9,489 bases of DNA from an uncultured Eubacteriales bacterium (lineage in GTDB: Bacteria > Bacillota > Clostridia > Oscillospirales > Acutalibacteraceae): NCBI GenBank assembly GCA_900319655.1, contig ONPH01000037.1, positions 1 through 9,489 of the forward strand, given 5' to 3'. The translations under genes were made by a program, and so were the position numbers. Under the pieces are notes generated by a model. That model was not told where the DNA came from and ran no database searches. It worked only from the letters and a program-made list of their open reading frames with translations. Positions 1-7,041 of the stretch are shown here, piece after piece (position 1 is the stretch's first letter; each line of letters begins with the position of its first letter).

Positions 1-111
1 GTTGTGGTGATGATTGCAAAAGCCGACAGACAGACGCAGTACCGGCAGAAGGTTATGCAGGACATAGAAAAGCACCTGCGGCATTTTTGCGCTGTATATA
101 TGATGGGGTGA
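1..111 (+). CDS. 3' end of an unidentified gene (partial)
   Basis: An open frame enters at the left edge and ends at TGA 109-111, giving 36 residues. The tail is hydrophilic and helical-looking, with several Arg, Gln, Lys and Glu residues and then a short hydrophobic end (FCAVYMMG). I do not recognise the family from so short a piece. Its stop overlaps the probable GTG start of the histidine kinase (GTGA at 108-111), the arrangement of translationally coupled genes. It is therefore probably in the same operon and could be part of the same signalling unit; that is inference. Because the next gene is frameshifted, this tail may also be out of its original frame. Confidence 0.45.
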   Translation, partial: VVVMIAKADRQTQYRQKVMQDIEKHLRHFCAVYMMG

Positions 112-1183
112 GTATAATTTTAGAAAAGATTGTCGTATACTTTGAAGCTTTACTTGCGTCGGTTCTAGTGCCTCTGCCTACAATTTTGCTTTTGCACTAC
201 TGCGGAGAAAGCGTTAAGAGCAGCAAGCTGTTTCACACTGTGATTTTGCTTTGGCTTATCTGCTTCTTTGCGCTTAGTATTGGGCAGTTTACAAATTGGT
301 TCTATGTTGTAACTCCTAATAATGAATTTATCCGCACGTCGTTGTTACCATTGCCGATGCTTCCGCTGGTACTCGGTATGTTCGTTAATATTGTGGGCTT
401 AATCCGCAGGCGAAAAAAACTGTCAACCCGGTATTTGGTCGCTTTCTTAATCTTTTTGCTGCCTTTTACAGGCTTCCTTACCGTGCACGCGTTCATCGAC
501 ATTGTGCCGTTCCTTTTCTCAGGAGTAGGTATCTGCGCGCTTTCGATGTGCTATATCATTGTCTCAGACCAAATTATTCATAATTTTCATCAGCAGCGCG
601 AGATTGCAAATCAGCGTGCCAGCGTTATGGTGCTTCAAATGCGCCCTCATTTCATTTACAACACGATGATGAGTATTTACTACCTTTGCAAGCAGGATGC
701 TGACAAAGCGCAGCAGGTAACGCTGGACTTCACTACCTATCTGCGCAAAAACTTCACGGCTGTCCAAGCGAAGAAGCTGTACCGTTCAAGGACGAGCTCG
801 AACATACCAAAGCGTACCTTGCCGTGGAACAGGCACAGCATGAGGATATGCTCTGCGTCGATTATGACACTCCGCATATAGATTTCAAAGTGCCGCCGCT
901 CACCTTACAGCCGCTTGTGGAAAACGCTGTAAAGCACAGCTTAGATCCAAACGGTGAGGCGCTGCATATCTATGTCAAAACACGGCTGACGGATTCGGGA
1001 AACGAGATTATTGTCGAAAACAACGGACTTGATTATCAGCCGTCTACCGACAATGAACCTCATACTGCACTCGCTAATATTCAGCAGCGGCTTAATATGA
1101 TGTGCAAGGGAACATTGAAAATCACACCGCGCGAAGGCGGCGGAACGGTTGTGAAGGTTACAATTCCCAATACAAAACAATAA
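108..1183 (+). pseudogene. Membrane sensor histidine kinase (YesM/LytS type), frameshifted
   Basis: This is a signal-transducing kinase of the His_kinase (PF06580) plus HATPase_c type, which would phosphorylate a partner response regulator. Four to five hydrophobic segments fill about residues 10-152. A cytoplasmic linker and the phospho-acceptor motif QMRPHFIYNT follow, with His181 counted from GTG 108. The frame then breaks near 770-773: the downstream kinase half (PFKDELEHTKAYLAVEQAQ..., N-box LVENAVKHS) lies in another frame. Restoring one A (GCGAAGAA to GCGAAAGAA) joins the halves into a normal protein of about 358 aa. The G1 box reads VENNGLD, where VEDNGxG is usual, so the ATP site also looks degraded. 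The GTG at 108 is chosen because it overlaps the upstream stop; TTG 87 is possible. Family identity is secure. Whether the break is real or a sequencing error is open. Confidence 0.8.
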
Positions 1184-1197
1184 ACCCCTCTTCATTA

Positions 1198-1236
1198 AAC
1201 AGCCGGCGAATCAATCCGTTTGATTCGCCGGCTGTT
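1198..1236. terminator. Perfect 17-bp hairpin between convergent genes
   Basis: Arms 1198-1214 and 1220-1236 are perfect reverse complements around a 5-base loop (TCCGT), with a GC-rich middle (GCCGGCG). The hairpin lies 14 bases after the kinase stop and 16 bases before the stop of the convergent esterase gene, where a bidirectional terminator is expected. Neither side has a proper T-tract: TGCCTGTGAATTT follows on +, TAATGAAG on -. Termination may therefore be weak, or the hairpin may mainly protect mRNA 3' ends. Confidence 0.65.
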
Positions 1237-1252
1237 GCCTGTGAATTTATCA

Positions 1253-2747
1253 CTATTCCGCTGAATAGTCCGACCAATTTCCGGCGGAATATCTGCGCTT
1301 TGATTTCATAACGCCGGGATCTGCCTTCGGTTCTACGGACATATCAATTTTGTAAAGCTTACCGATAAGGTCGTTGTTGTACGGAATATCGGTTGTCTGG
1401 AACGCTTCCTTACCCTCGGACACCTCTCTGTCGGTAACGCCCGAGTCAAAAATAATTCCCTGATTTCCCCACGGAGCTTTGATTCGGTAAATATCGGAAT
1501 TATCAATCCGCTCCATTTGAAAGCCCGGCCATTCCGAAAAGTAGTAGGGTTCCTTTGTGAAGCTGTTGAACGCCAATCCGCCCCACCAGTAGGCGTAAAC
1601 CTTATCCCACTTGGTTTCGCTGTTGTCGTAATAGATATAACCCGGCTCGATTTTGCTTGGATCAAGCTCTAATTCCTTAAGCGTCTGCTCAAGCGGATTG
1701 CTTGTATCCCAAAAACGGCGCGTTATCCATATTAATTTTATCCTTCAGAAAATCCGTCCACTGCTTGTCGGCGTACATATCAAAGGTCGCCGACATCACG
1801 CCGCCTGTACCGAACTTGTCGGGGTGTGACAGAACCGTGTAAAAGGTCTCGAGACCGCCTAAGGACGAGCCTGCCAATGCGGTATGCTCCGCGTCGGTAT
1901 AGACGTTATAGTTTTCGTTCACATACGGCATAACAGTATCGCAGACGAAGTTCGCAAAGTCAGAGCCGCGCTTTTTTGTTAATTCCTCGGGCTTTACGTT
2001 TTCGGGTTCTTTTTCGGTATTTATATCGCCCAAATCGGGAACAAGCTCATCCCATCTGTAGAAGTCATTGTTTTCGATGCCGACAATAATCGCCTTATTA
2101 TCGGTGACAGACATCATACTTTCAAGGTGTTCGGCAACGTTCCAGCAAACCGTATCGTTGTCCATTCCCCTGTCCTTGCCGGTTGTAAGAATACTCTGAC
2201 CGTCAAACATATAGATGACGGAGTATTTATCCTCCGCGCTTTTATCATAATTTTGCGGTGTGTAGATATAGACGAGCTTATCACGTCCGTCAAACTTTAA
2301 TGCCTTTGTTTCAAACTTAGTGTCATAAACAGGCTCTTTGCCGGTAATATAAGGAAGAAGCTCATCTTTTTTTAGGTACCAGCCGCTGATAAAGCTGTTA
2401 AACGCAACGTCCATACTTGACTTTTCGCCGAATTTAACATGAACCATATTGTATAGGTTTACGTCCCCCTGACAAGTGAAAATATTGTTTGCGCCCTGCT
2501 CGCCGTTCTTTTTCATCTTGACTGCGGCGGTTTTGCCGGTTGATGTATTCAGAAATACCGCTGTGATATCTCCTGCGTCCTTAGCCGCGCAGACCGTCAG
2601 CGTATGAAGCTTTTGCTCATTTGTTTTCGCGGTAGCCGCGCTGTTCTGAGCCTTTGAACTGCCGGAAGTTCCCGAGTTGCCTGCGCAGGCTGTCAATATT
2701 GAAAGAAAGATAACCGCGCACAGTATTCCTGAGATGAGTTTTTTCAT
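1253..2747 (-). pseudogene. Secreted esterase lipoprotein with C-terminal CBM26-like module, frameshifted
   Basis: This is a predicted extracellular, lipid-anchored carbohydrate-linked esterase of the esterase D family (PF00756). The start is ATG 2747 (MKKLISG), 8 bases after GAGGAG. The lipobox is LTAC with Cys21. A beta-type N-terminal region spans about 45-140, then an alpha/beta-hydrolase core from about 145 carries the nucleophile elbow GSSLGG (Ser295). Within the A5 run 1711-1715 (T5 on the coding strand) the frame is lost, and the broken protein stops at 1689. Removing one T continues the protein through a domain with VYAYWWGG, SEWPGFQM, IYRIKAPWG and GIIFDSG, a pattern typical of CBM26 starch-binding modules in ruminococcal enzymes, to TAG 1253 (about 497 aa). 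After Ser295 only about 50 residues remain before the CBM, and no His or clear Asp of a catalytic triad is visible. The gene starts 22 bases after the serine hydrolase stop, so they share an operon. Confidence 0.75.
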
Positions 2748-2769
2748 TGTCTTTGCTCCTCGGTTTTCT

Positions 2770-3888
2770 TTATTGTTCAAACAAAACGCTCAAAAGCGTC
2801 TGCGGAATTTCCTGTACGTACGACATTCCTCTACCTGAGTTTGACACCGCGAACAGATATACGTCACGCTCGGTATTGATATAATCAACCGCTCCGAAAT
2901 GCGGCGGAATCTGTCCGACATGACCTGAGCCGCCGTACGGCATATGCCAAAAGCCGTAGCAGTATTCCTCTGTGCTGTTCGGATTCACGGTTTGAGTCAT
3001 TTGCTTAAACGCGTCGGCAGAGATAACCTTTCCTCCGCTCAGTCCGCGCATCCATTTGTCCATATCCTCAGCGTTTGATACAATATCGCCGGCACCCTTG
3101 GTTATTCCGGGATTGTAGAAACCTTCTTCTATTGATTCCGTTTTGGATAGAGCGAAAGTCCACTCGTGATTTTCCGTTACTTCATCGGTAAAGCCGGTGT
3201 GGGTCATCTCAAACGGTTCAAAAAAGTTTTTTCTGAGATAATCTTTATAGGTAACTCCGCTTACCTGCTCAACAATATCCGCAAGCAGGAAGTAGTTTGA
3301 GTTTGAATACTGATAATCGCTGCCCGGTTCAAAGATGAGCTCTTTGTCAAATATAGCCTTCTTGATTTTTTGGATATTTTCCTTCTCGTTTGTGCCTATG
3401 TCAACCGGATTAATCAGCTCAAGATAGTTTGTCAGTCCGGAGCTCATATTAAGCAGGTTTTTGATTGTCATCTTTTTTCCGTTTTTATATTCGGGAAAAT
3501 ACTTGTCCAGCGTATCGTCAACACTGAGCTTTTTTTGGTCGCAAAGCAGCATAACGCAAGCCGCGCAAAATTGCTTTGAGACCGAGCCAATCGGCATTGA
3601 AGCGCCAATCGTCAGCGGCTTGCCGTTATCGTCGTTGCCTTTTGTATACTGATATACAACACTGCCGCTCTTTGAAATTTGAAGAACGCCTTTGTAGTTC
3701 ACGTCCGTCAATACCTTATCGAGCTTGCTTTTCATATCCGACGTAATAGTCTCAGGCTGTGTTGTCCGGGCTTCTGTAGTTTGTACTTCCGTTGACGAAG
3801 CCGCAGAGCTTTCCGCAGACTTAGAACCGCATCCGGCAAAAGAAGCAATCATAACAATGATTAATATAATCGCTGATATTTTTTTCAT
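2770..3888 (-). CDS. Serine hydrolase lipoprotein, beta-lactamase/DD-peptidase fold
   Basis: This is a 372-aa exported protein of the Beta-lactamase family PF00144 (class C, DD-peptidase and EstB-like esterases), anchored outside the cell. ATG 3888 is chosen because AGGAG lies 7-8 bases upstream and a signal peptide follows, with lipobox FAGC (Cys20). A Ser/Thr-rich linker covers about 22-50. The three active-site motifs are SVSK (Ser102, Lys105), YSN (Tyr194-Asn196) and GHVG (His323-Gly325, in the KTG position). All key residues are present, so the enzyme should be active. The substrate cannot be read from sequence: cell-wall peptides, D-amino-acid peptides or small esters are all possible. 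A His in place of Lys in the third motif argues for an esterase or peptidase role rather than a true beta-lactamase. It is the first gene of a two-gene operon with the esterase. Confidence 0.88.
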   Translation of the reverse strand: MKKISAIILIIVMIASFAGCGSKSAESSAASSTEVQTTEARTTQPETITSDMKSKLDKVLTDVNYKGVLQISKSGSVVYQYTKGNDDNGKPLTIGASMPIGSVSKQFCAACVMLLCDQKKLSVDDTLDKYFPEYKNGKKMTIKNLLNMSSGLTNYLELINPVDIGTNEKENIQKIKKAIFDKELIFEPGSDYQYSNSNYFLLADIVEQVSGVTYKDYLRKNFFEPFEMTHTGFTDEVTENHEWTFALSKTESIEEGFYNPGITKGAGDIVSNAEDMDKWMRGLSGGKVISADAFKQMTQTVNPNSTEEYCYGFWHMPYGGSGHVGQIPPHFGAVDYINTERDVYLFAVSNSGRGMSYVQEIPQTLLSVLFEQ

Positions 3889-3912
3889 AATAACACTCCT
3901 CACGTAAATTTT

Positions 3913-3949
3913 AGGCAATACCGCATAATTCAGGTGTGCGGTGTTGCCT
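3913..3949 (-). promoter_or_regulatory. 5'-terminal mRNA hairpin of the hydrolase operon
   Basis: Arms 3913-3926 and 3936-3949 can pair over 14 positions (12 Watson-Crick and two that form G-U on one strand), leaving a 9-base loop. Given the promoter at 3960-3988, transcription should start near 3953, so the hairpin would begin within a few bases of the mRNA 5' end and close about 12 bases before the AGGAG site. It could stabilise the message against 5' decay. The A/T-rich stretch after it (TAAAATTTA) is too poor in T for a confident terminator of the upstream regulator gene. Confidence 0.5.
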
Positions 3950-3959
3950 TTATATCTAT

Positions 3960-3988
3960 ATAATAAAACAGCTGCCGACGTATATCAA
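3960..3988 (-). promoter_or_regulatory. Sigma-70-type promoter of the serine hydrolase/esterase operon
   Basis: On the - strand TTGATA (3988-3983) is followed by exactly 17 bases and TATTAT (3965-3960). It lies 72 bases before the start codon at 3888 and just past the regulator gene. The hydrolase operon can therefore be transcribed independently of the XRE gene. Confidence 0.6.
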
Positions 3989-3998
3989 GCAACTGTTT
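3966..3998 (-). promoter_or_regulatory. Inverted repeat over the -35 box, candidate operator
   Basis: On the - strand AAACAGTTGC (3998-3989) and GCAGCTGTTT (3975-3966) form an inverted repeat with 9 of 10 positions matching, separated by 13 bases. The spacer holds the -35 box and the inner arm ends against the -10 box. This placement suits a dimeric repressor; the XRE protein encoded just upstream is the obvious candidate. The binding is inference. Confidence 0.45.
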
Positions 3999-4040
3999 AC
4001 ATAAACATTAAATCATAAGGAGCCAAATTAAACTATCGGT

Positions 4041-4877
4041 TTAAAAAATCGGTTTTTTTCTATCGCAAATACCGAAAACAGGGTATGGAGAGCCCTTGGC
4101 GATTCCGTCCGCGTAGCAAAGCAGCGGAAGCACGTTTGTCTCAAAGCGGATGATATATGAATTAATCTCTCCGTCGACGGACGCGATTTTCATCGGATGT
4201 ACAATCTGTTTGTCACAGAGCGTTTTCATACAGCGTTCAACGTCGTGCGGTTCAAGTCCGGTGCCCTGAGATATGAGCGGCGCGGTGACCGGAATATCGG
4301 ATACCGTATAAAGATAGTAGAGGATTTTAAGAGTTTTTTTATCCGCGAACAAAGCAAAAACCTGCCTGATGGCGTCTTCGCTTTCAAAGTGCGACAAAAT
4401 ACCTTCTTCCTGCGGACGTATCATCAGAAAAAAGTGGCGAAAATCGTCTGAAATCCGCGCCAAGGCTAAGCCGTCGTCACACAATAGCTTAGAAAAGTAA
4501 TCATTGCGTTTATCGCTTTTTTCGGGATGACCGGTAAAGGTATCGGCAAAATCTTCCGTCAAGCTCTCGTCGCCGGACAGACCCAAAATAAGCGACCAGC
4601 AGTAATTAAACGCAGAGCGGAATGCTTCATCCTGCGGCATAGCGCTTAGCTTTTTCATCAGCGTAAGCCTTATGTCCTGCTCCTCTCTGCCAAACAGCGC
4701 GTCAATGCTTACCCCTAACGCGTCGGCAAGCTTAGGCAAAACCTCCGCGTCGGGCGTACCGCCGCGTTCCCATTTTGAAACAGCCTGAGTTGTTACGCCT
4801 ATAAGGCTTCCGAGCTTTTCCTGTGTGTATTTCTTTTGATTGCGGTATTTCTTGATTTGCTTTCCAATGACGCTCAT
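4041..4877 (-). CDS. XRE-family transcriptional regulator with winged-helix-like C-terminus
   Basis: This is a 278-aa cytoplasmic DNA-binding protein. Residues about 5-60 form a classic HTH_3 domain: KKYTQEKLGSLIGVTTQAVSKWE is the helix-turn-helix, and LADALGVSIDALF closes it. The rest has no membrane segment. Residues about 190-260 (KTLKILYYLYTVSDIPVTA, then GLEPHDVERCMKTLCDKQIV) look like an ArsR-type winged helix, so the protein may carry two DNA-binding domains. ATG 4877 is preferred to TTG 4883 because GGAGGG (4889-4884) sits 6 bases upstream. It stands between the hydrolase operon, which follows on the same strand, and the seven-gene operon, which is divergent. It is placed to control either, but the targets are not proven. 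Confidence 0.87.
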   Translation of the reverse strand: MSVIGKQIKKYRNQKKYTQEKLGSLIGVTTQAVSKWERGGTPDAEVLPKLADALGVSIDALFGREEQDIRLTLMKKLSAMPQDEAFRSAFNYCWSLILGLSGDESLTEDFADTFTGHPEKSDKRNDYFSKLLCDDGLALARISDDFRHFFLMIRPQEEGILSHFESEDAIRQVFALFADKKTLKILYYLYTVSDIPVTAPLISQGTGLEPHDVERCMKTLCDKQIVHPMKIASVDGEINSYIIRFETNVLPLLCYADGIAKGSPYPVFGICDRKKPIF

Positions 4878-4906
4878 TTTCAACCCTCCGTTGATTTTGT
4901 GTTATT

Positions 4907-4935
4907 ATTGTATCAAATCATACGCTGCTTGTCTA
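4907..4935 (-). promoter_or_regulatory. Promoter of the XRE regulator
   Basis: On the - strand TAGACA (4935-4930), 17 bases and TACAAT (4912-4907) form a near-consensus housekeeping promoter, 30 bases before the regulator start. It is back to back with the + strand promoter at 5004-5032. An 8-base palindrome ATACGTAT (4988-4995) lies between the two promoters and could be part of a binding site. Confidence 0.6.
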
Positions 4936-5003
4936 TGCTGAAATTAAATTTTTCGCATTTTGAATTTGATATTTTTTGATTTAGTTCATACGTATAAAAG
5001 CTA

Positions 5004-5032
5004 TTGATTTATCGCTGTATCTTGGTTATAAT
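5004..5032 (+). promoter_or_regulatory. Promoter of the seven-gene operon
   Basis: TTGATT (5004-5009), 17 bases and a perfect TATAAT (5027-5032) precede the first gene. Transcription should begin near 5039, leaving a leader of about 34 bases that includes the ribosome site GTGGGGGA. No other convincing promoter is seen before 9390. Confidence 0.7.
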
Positions 5033-5072
5033 TTAGTTATGGATTTTCATATAAAGAGTGGGGGACTGCGGT

Positions 5073-5306
5073 ATGAAGAAACGCAAATTTTCAATTTTCA
5101 AAACCGAGCGGTTTGATACAAAGCCGTTGGATCCCGAAACGCAGTACGCGGTTATCCGCAGCTCAATCTGCACAGGTGAAAAGGTCGCAGGCTTTAGGGA
5201 TAAAAACGGCGGACAGTTTACCGAGGTAATGCTAATCCGCAACAAGCAGGATGAGCAGGAGTTTAAGGAGAGATACGGCGTAGAAAATCTCCGCGTAGAA
5301 TATTAA
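5073..5306 (+). CDS. Small conserved-looking protein of unknown function (77 aa)
   Basis: This is a soluble 77-aa protein with a basic start (MKKRKFSIF), a compact core (YAVIRSSICTGEKVAGF, then FTEVMLIRN) and a charged end containing QEFKERYGV. There is no signal peptide or membrane segment. The core resembles short clostridial proteins that I recall being loosely annotated as aspartate dehydrogenase; at this length it cannot be a complete enzyme of that kind, and I assign no function. ATG 5073 is preferred because GTGGGGGA (5058-5065) lies 7 bases upstream; the in-frame GTG 5058 is itself part of that site. It is the first gene after the promoter and is followed at 24 bases by the TfoX-domain gene. 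Confidence 0.75.
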   Translation: MKKRKFSIFKTERFDTKPLDPETQYAVIRSSICTGEKVAGFRDKNGGQFTEVMLIRNKQDEQEFKERYGVENLRVEY

Positions 5307-5330
5307 GAGTATTGATTGAGAGGTATAAAT

Positions 5331-5654
5331 ATGGCTTCTTCAAGGGAATATCTTGACTTTGTGCTCGAGCAGCTCTCTAAGCTTGACGACGTGTCGCACA
5401 GAGCGATGATGGGCGAGTACATAATCTATTATCAGGGAAAGGTTATCGGCGGAATATACGACGACAGGTTCCTCGTAAAGCAGACAAAATCAGCGAAAGA
5501 ATTAATGCCCGACGCCGCGCTCGAACTCCCGTATGAAGGCGCAAAGGAAATGCTTTTGGTAGATAACCTTGACGACAAAGAGTTTTTGGCTGCGCTGTTT
5601 AATGCGATGGTAAACGAACTGCCTGCGCCTAAAAAAAGGAAAAGCAAGAGGTGA
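5331..5654 (+). CDS. TfoX N-terminal domain protein
   Basis: This 107-aa protein matches the TfoX_N fold (PF04993): SSREYLDFVLEQLSKLDDV, then RAMMGEYIIYYQGKVIGGI, DDRFLVKQTKSAKEL and a closing helix, ending in a basic tail (PKKRKSKR). In gamma-proteobacteria the domain is the N-terminal half of Sxy/TfoX, the competence regulator. Stand-alone versions like this one are common in Firmicutes and have no settled role. ATG 5331 is chosen because GAGAGG lies 7 bases upstream; an earlier in-frame start at 5316 would overlap that site. The stop is only 4 bases before the next start, so translation is probably coupled. Confidence 0.85.
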   Translation: MASSREYLDFVLEQLSKLDDVSHRAMMGEYIIYYQGKVIGGIYDDRFLVKQTKSAKELMPDAALELPYEGAKEMLLVDNLDDKEFLAALFNAMVNELPAPKKRKSKR

Positions 5655-5658
5655 GAAT

Positions 5659-6387
5659 ATGCGCCTGTTTATCAACGGCGACGATTACGGTATGAACCGC
5701 AGCTGTTCATGCGCGATTGGCGAAGCGCTCGGCAGGGGATTGATTGACGGCACGACAATGATGGCGAACGGCGAGTACTTTGACGAGGCTGTAAAGCTTT
5801 CTTTCGAGCGCGGTTTCCAAGGTAAAATCGGCGTGCATTTTAACCTCACCGAGGGCAGACCTCTGACAAAGGAGATAACAAAAATCACCGCGTTTGTTAG
5901 AGACGGAGTTTTTCACAAGGAGTATATTCGTTCACCGCGACCGCTTACGGAATTCGAGAAAAACGCCATGTATTCTGAGCTTTCGGCGCAGGCTGAGCGA
6001 ATTAAGCAGGCAGGAATAAACGTCGTCAGGGCGGATTCCCACCACTATATCCACACCATTGAGCACTTAGCGCCGATTATCGCTCGCGTTTGCAGGGAGC
6101 AGGGGATAAGGCAAATCCGTCTTAACCGCACCTATGATACGCCCGAACATCCTGTTATTACCGAAGGCAGAATATCAAATAATTTTTGGCGTGAAAACGG
6201 CTTTATCACAACCGAATATTTCGGGAGATCGGCGGACTTGCAGTCGGGGATTGTCCGCGGATATACCGAGATTATGGTTCATCCCGACTACGATAAAAAC
6301 GGAATTTTAATTGACCGAACAGGATTGTCAGATGGTTATCCGACAGGCGGTCCGCTTTCGGTTATAAACGATATTAAGAAGAATTAG
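5659..6387 (+). CDS. YdjC/ChbG-family carbohydrate deacetylase
   Basis: This 242-aa soluble protein belongs to the YdjC family (PF04794), metal-dependent deacetylases acting on N-acetylated oligosaccharides such as chitobiose. Diagnostic motifs are NGDDYG (6-11, usually ADDFG), GVHFNLTEG (58-66, with the metal-ligand His60), ADSHHYIH (125-132) and EIMVHPDY (204-211). The length matches the family (about 240-260 aa). No signal peptide is present, so it acts on imported or recycled sugars in the cytoplasm. The ribosome site AGAGGTGAG overlaps the end of the TfoX-domain gene. The true ChbG symbol is not given because no chitobiose operon is nearby. Confidence 0.9.
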   Translation: MRLFINGDDYGMNRSCSCAIGEALGRGLIDGTTMMANGEYFDEAVKLSFERGFQGKIGVHFNLTEGRPLTKEITKITAFVRDGVFHKEYIRSPRPLTEFEKNAMYSELSAQAERIKQAGINVVRADSHHYIHTIEHLAPIIARVCREQGIRQIRLNRTYDTPEHPVITEGRISNNFWRENGFITTEYFGRSADLQSGIVRGYTEIMVHPDYDKNGILIDRTGLSDGYPTGGPLSVINDIKKN

Positions 6388-6396
6388 GAGGATATT

Positions 6397-7029
6397 ATGA
6401 AGGTTTTAATCATCAACGGAAGTCCGCACAAGAGCGGCAACACCTCAATCGCGATTGACGAGGTTGTTAAAACTCTCGCGGAGGAAAATATAGAAGCCGA
6501 GGTTGTGCAAATCGGCAACAAGGCGGTTCGCGGCTGTATCGCCTGCAACCGCTGCGCGGAGCTCGGGCACTGCGTTTTTGATGACGAGGTAAATAAAATT
6601 GCCGAAAAGTTCGAGAGCGCCGACGGTCTGATTGTCGCTTCTCCGGTGTATTACGCCTCTGCAAACGCCACGCTGATTGCCTGCCTTGACCGCCTGTTTT
6701 ACAGCACTTCCTTTGACAAGACAATGAAGGTCGGCGCGAGCATTGTTGTCGCAAGGCGCGGCGGCTGTACGGCTACCTTCGACGAGCTAAACAAGTACTT
6801 TACAATCAGCCGTATGCCGGTTGTTTCAAGCCAGTACTGGAACTGCGTTCACGGCAGAGCACCGGGCGAAGCTGCTTGTGATGCCGAGGGTATGCAGACA
6901 ATGAGAACCCTCGCGCGGAATATGGCGTTTTTGCTCAAATCAATCGCCCTCGGAAAAGAAAAGTTCGGTCTGCCCGAAATTGAACCGTGGCAGGGCACTC
7001 ACTTTGTGAGAGAGGATTTAAACGGATAG
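6397..7029 (+). CDS. NAD(P)H-dependent FMN reductase / iron-sulfur flavoprotein-like
   Basis: This is a 210-aa flavodoxin-fold protein (NADPH-dependent FMN reductase family, PF03358). The FMN phosphate loop is NGSPHKSGNT (7-16) and the second flavin loop is SPVYYASANA (82-91). Between them a cysteine cluster, GCIACNRCAELGHC (Cys47, 50, 53, 59), reads CX2CX2CX5C. That spacing fits the compact motif of archaeal and clostridial iron-sulfur flavoproteins, so a 4Fe-4S cluster is possible; relatives with fewer Cys are simple FMN reductases. A strong AGGAGG (6386-6391) overlaps the previous stop and serves ATG 6397. It is a cytoplasmic electron-transfer protein; the partner and substrate are unknown. 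Confidence 0.88.
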   Translation: MKVLIINGSPHKSGNTSIAIDEVVKTLAEENIEAEVVQIGNKAVRGCIACNRCAELGHCVFDDEVNKIAEKFESADGLIVASPVYYASANATLIACLDRLFYSTSFDKTMKVGASIVVARRGGCTATFDELNKYFTISRMPVVSSQYWNCVHGRAPGEAACDAEGMQTMRTLARNMAFLLKSIALGKEKFGLPEIEPWQGTHFVREDLNG

Positions 7030-7041
7030 GGAAGTGTTAAC

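Noticed and set aside
1..60. Possible end of a GGDEF domain (KADRQTQYRQK resembles ADKAMYRAK)
   Set aside because: The resemblance is loose and the GGDEF core is outside the window, so no assignment is justified.
1333..1665. An open frame of 110 codons on the - strand
   Set aside because: It overlaps the frame that gives the CBM26-like motifs, is Arg/Thr/Ser-rich without domain features, and has no ribosome site; it is a shadow frame.
2770..3888. Antibiotic-resistance beta-lactamase
   Set aside because: The fold and motifs fit PF00144 broadly, but lipoprotein anchoring and His in the third motif match peptidase/esterase relatives; resistance cannot be claimed.
4027..4060. Repeated ATCGGTTT at the end of the XRE gene, as a terminator
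   Set aside because: The two copies are direct, not inverted, so they cannot form a hairpin; the repeat falls at the gene's stop codon.
6467..6754. A 95-codon antisense frame in the flavoprotein gene
   Set aside because: Its composition is extremely Arg-rich, as expected for the complement of a coding frame, and it lies within a well-supported gene.
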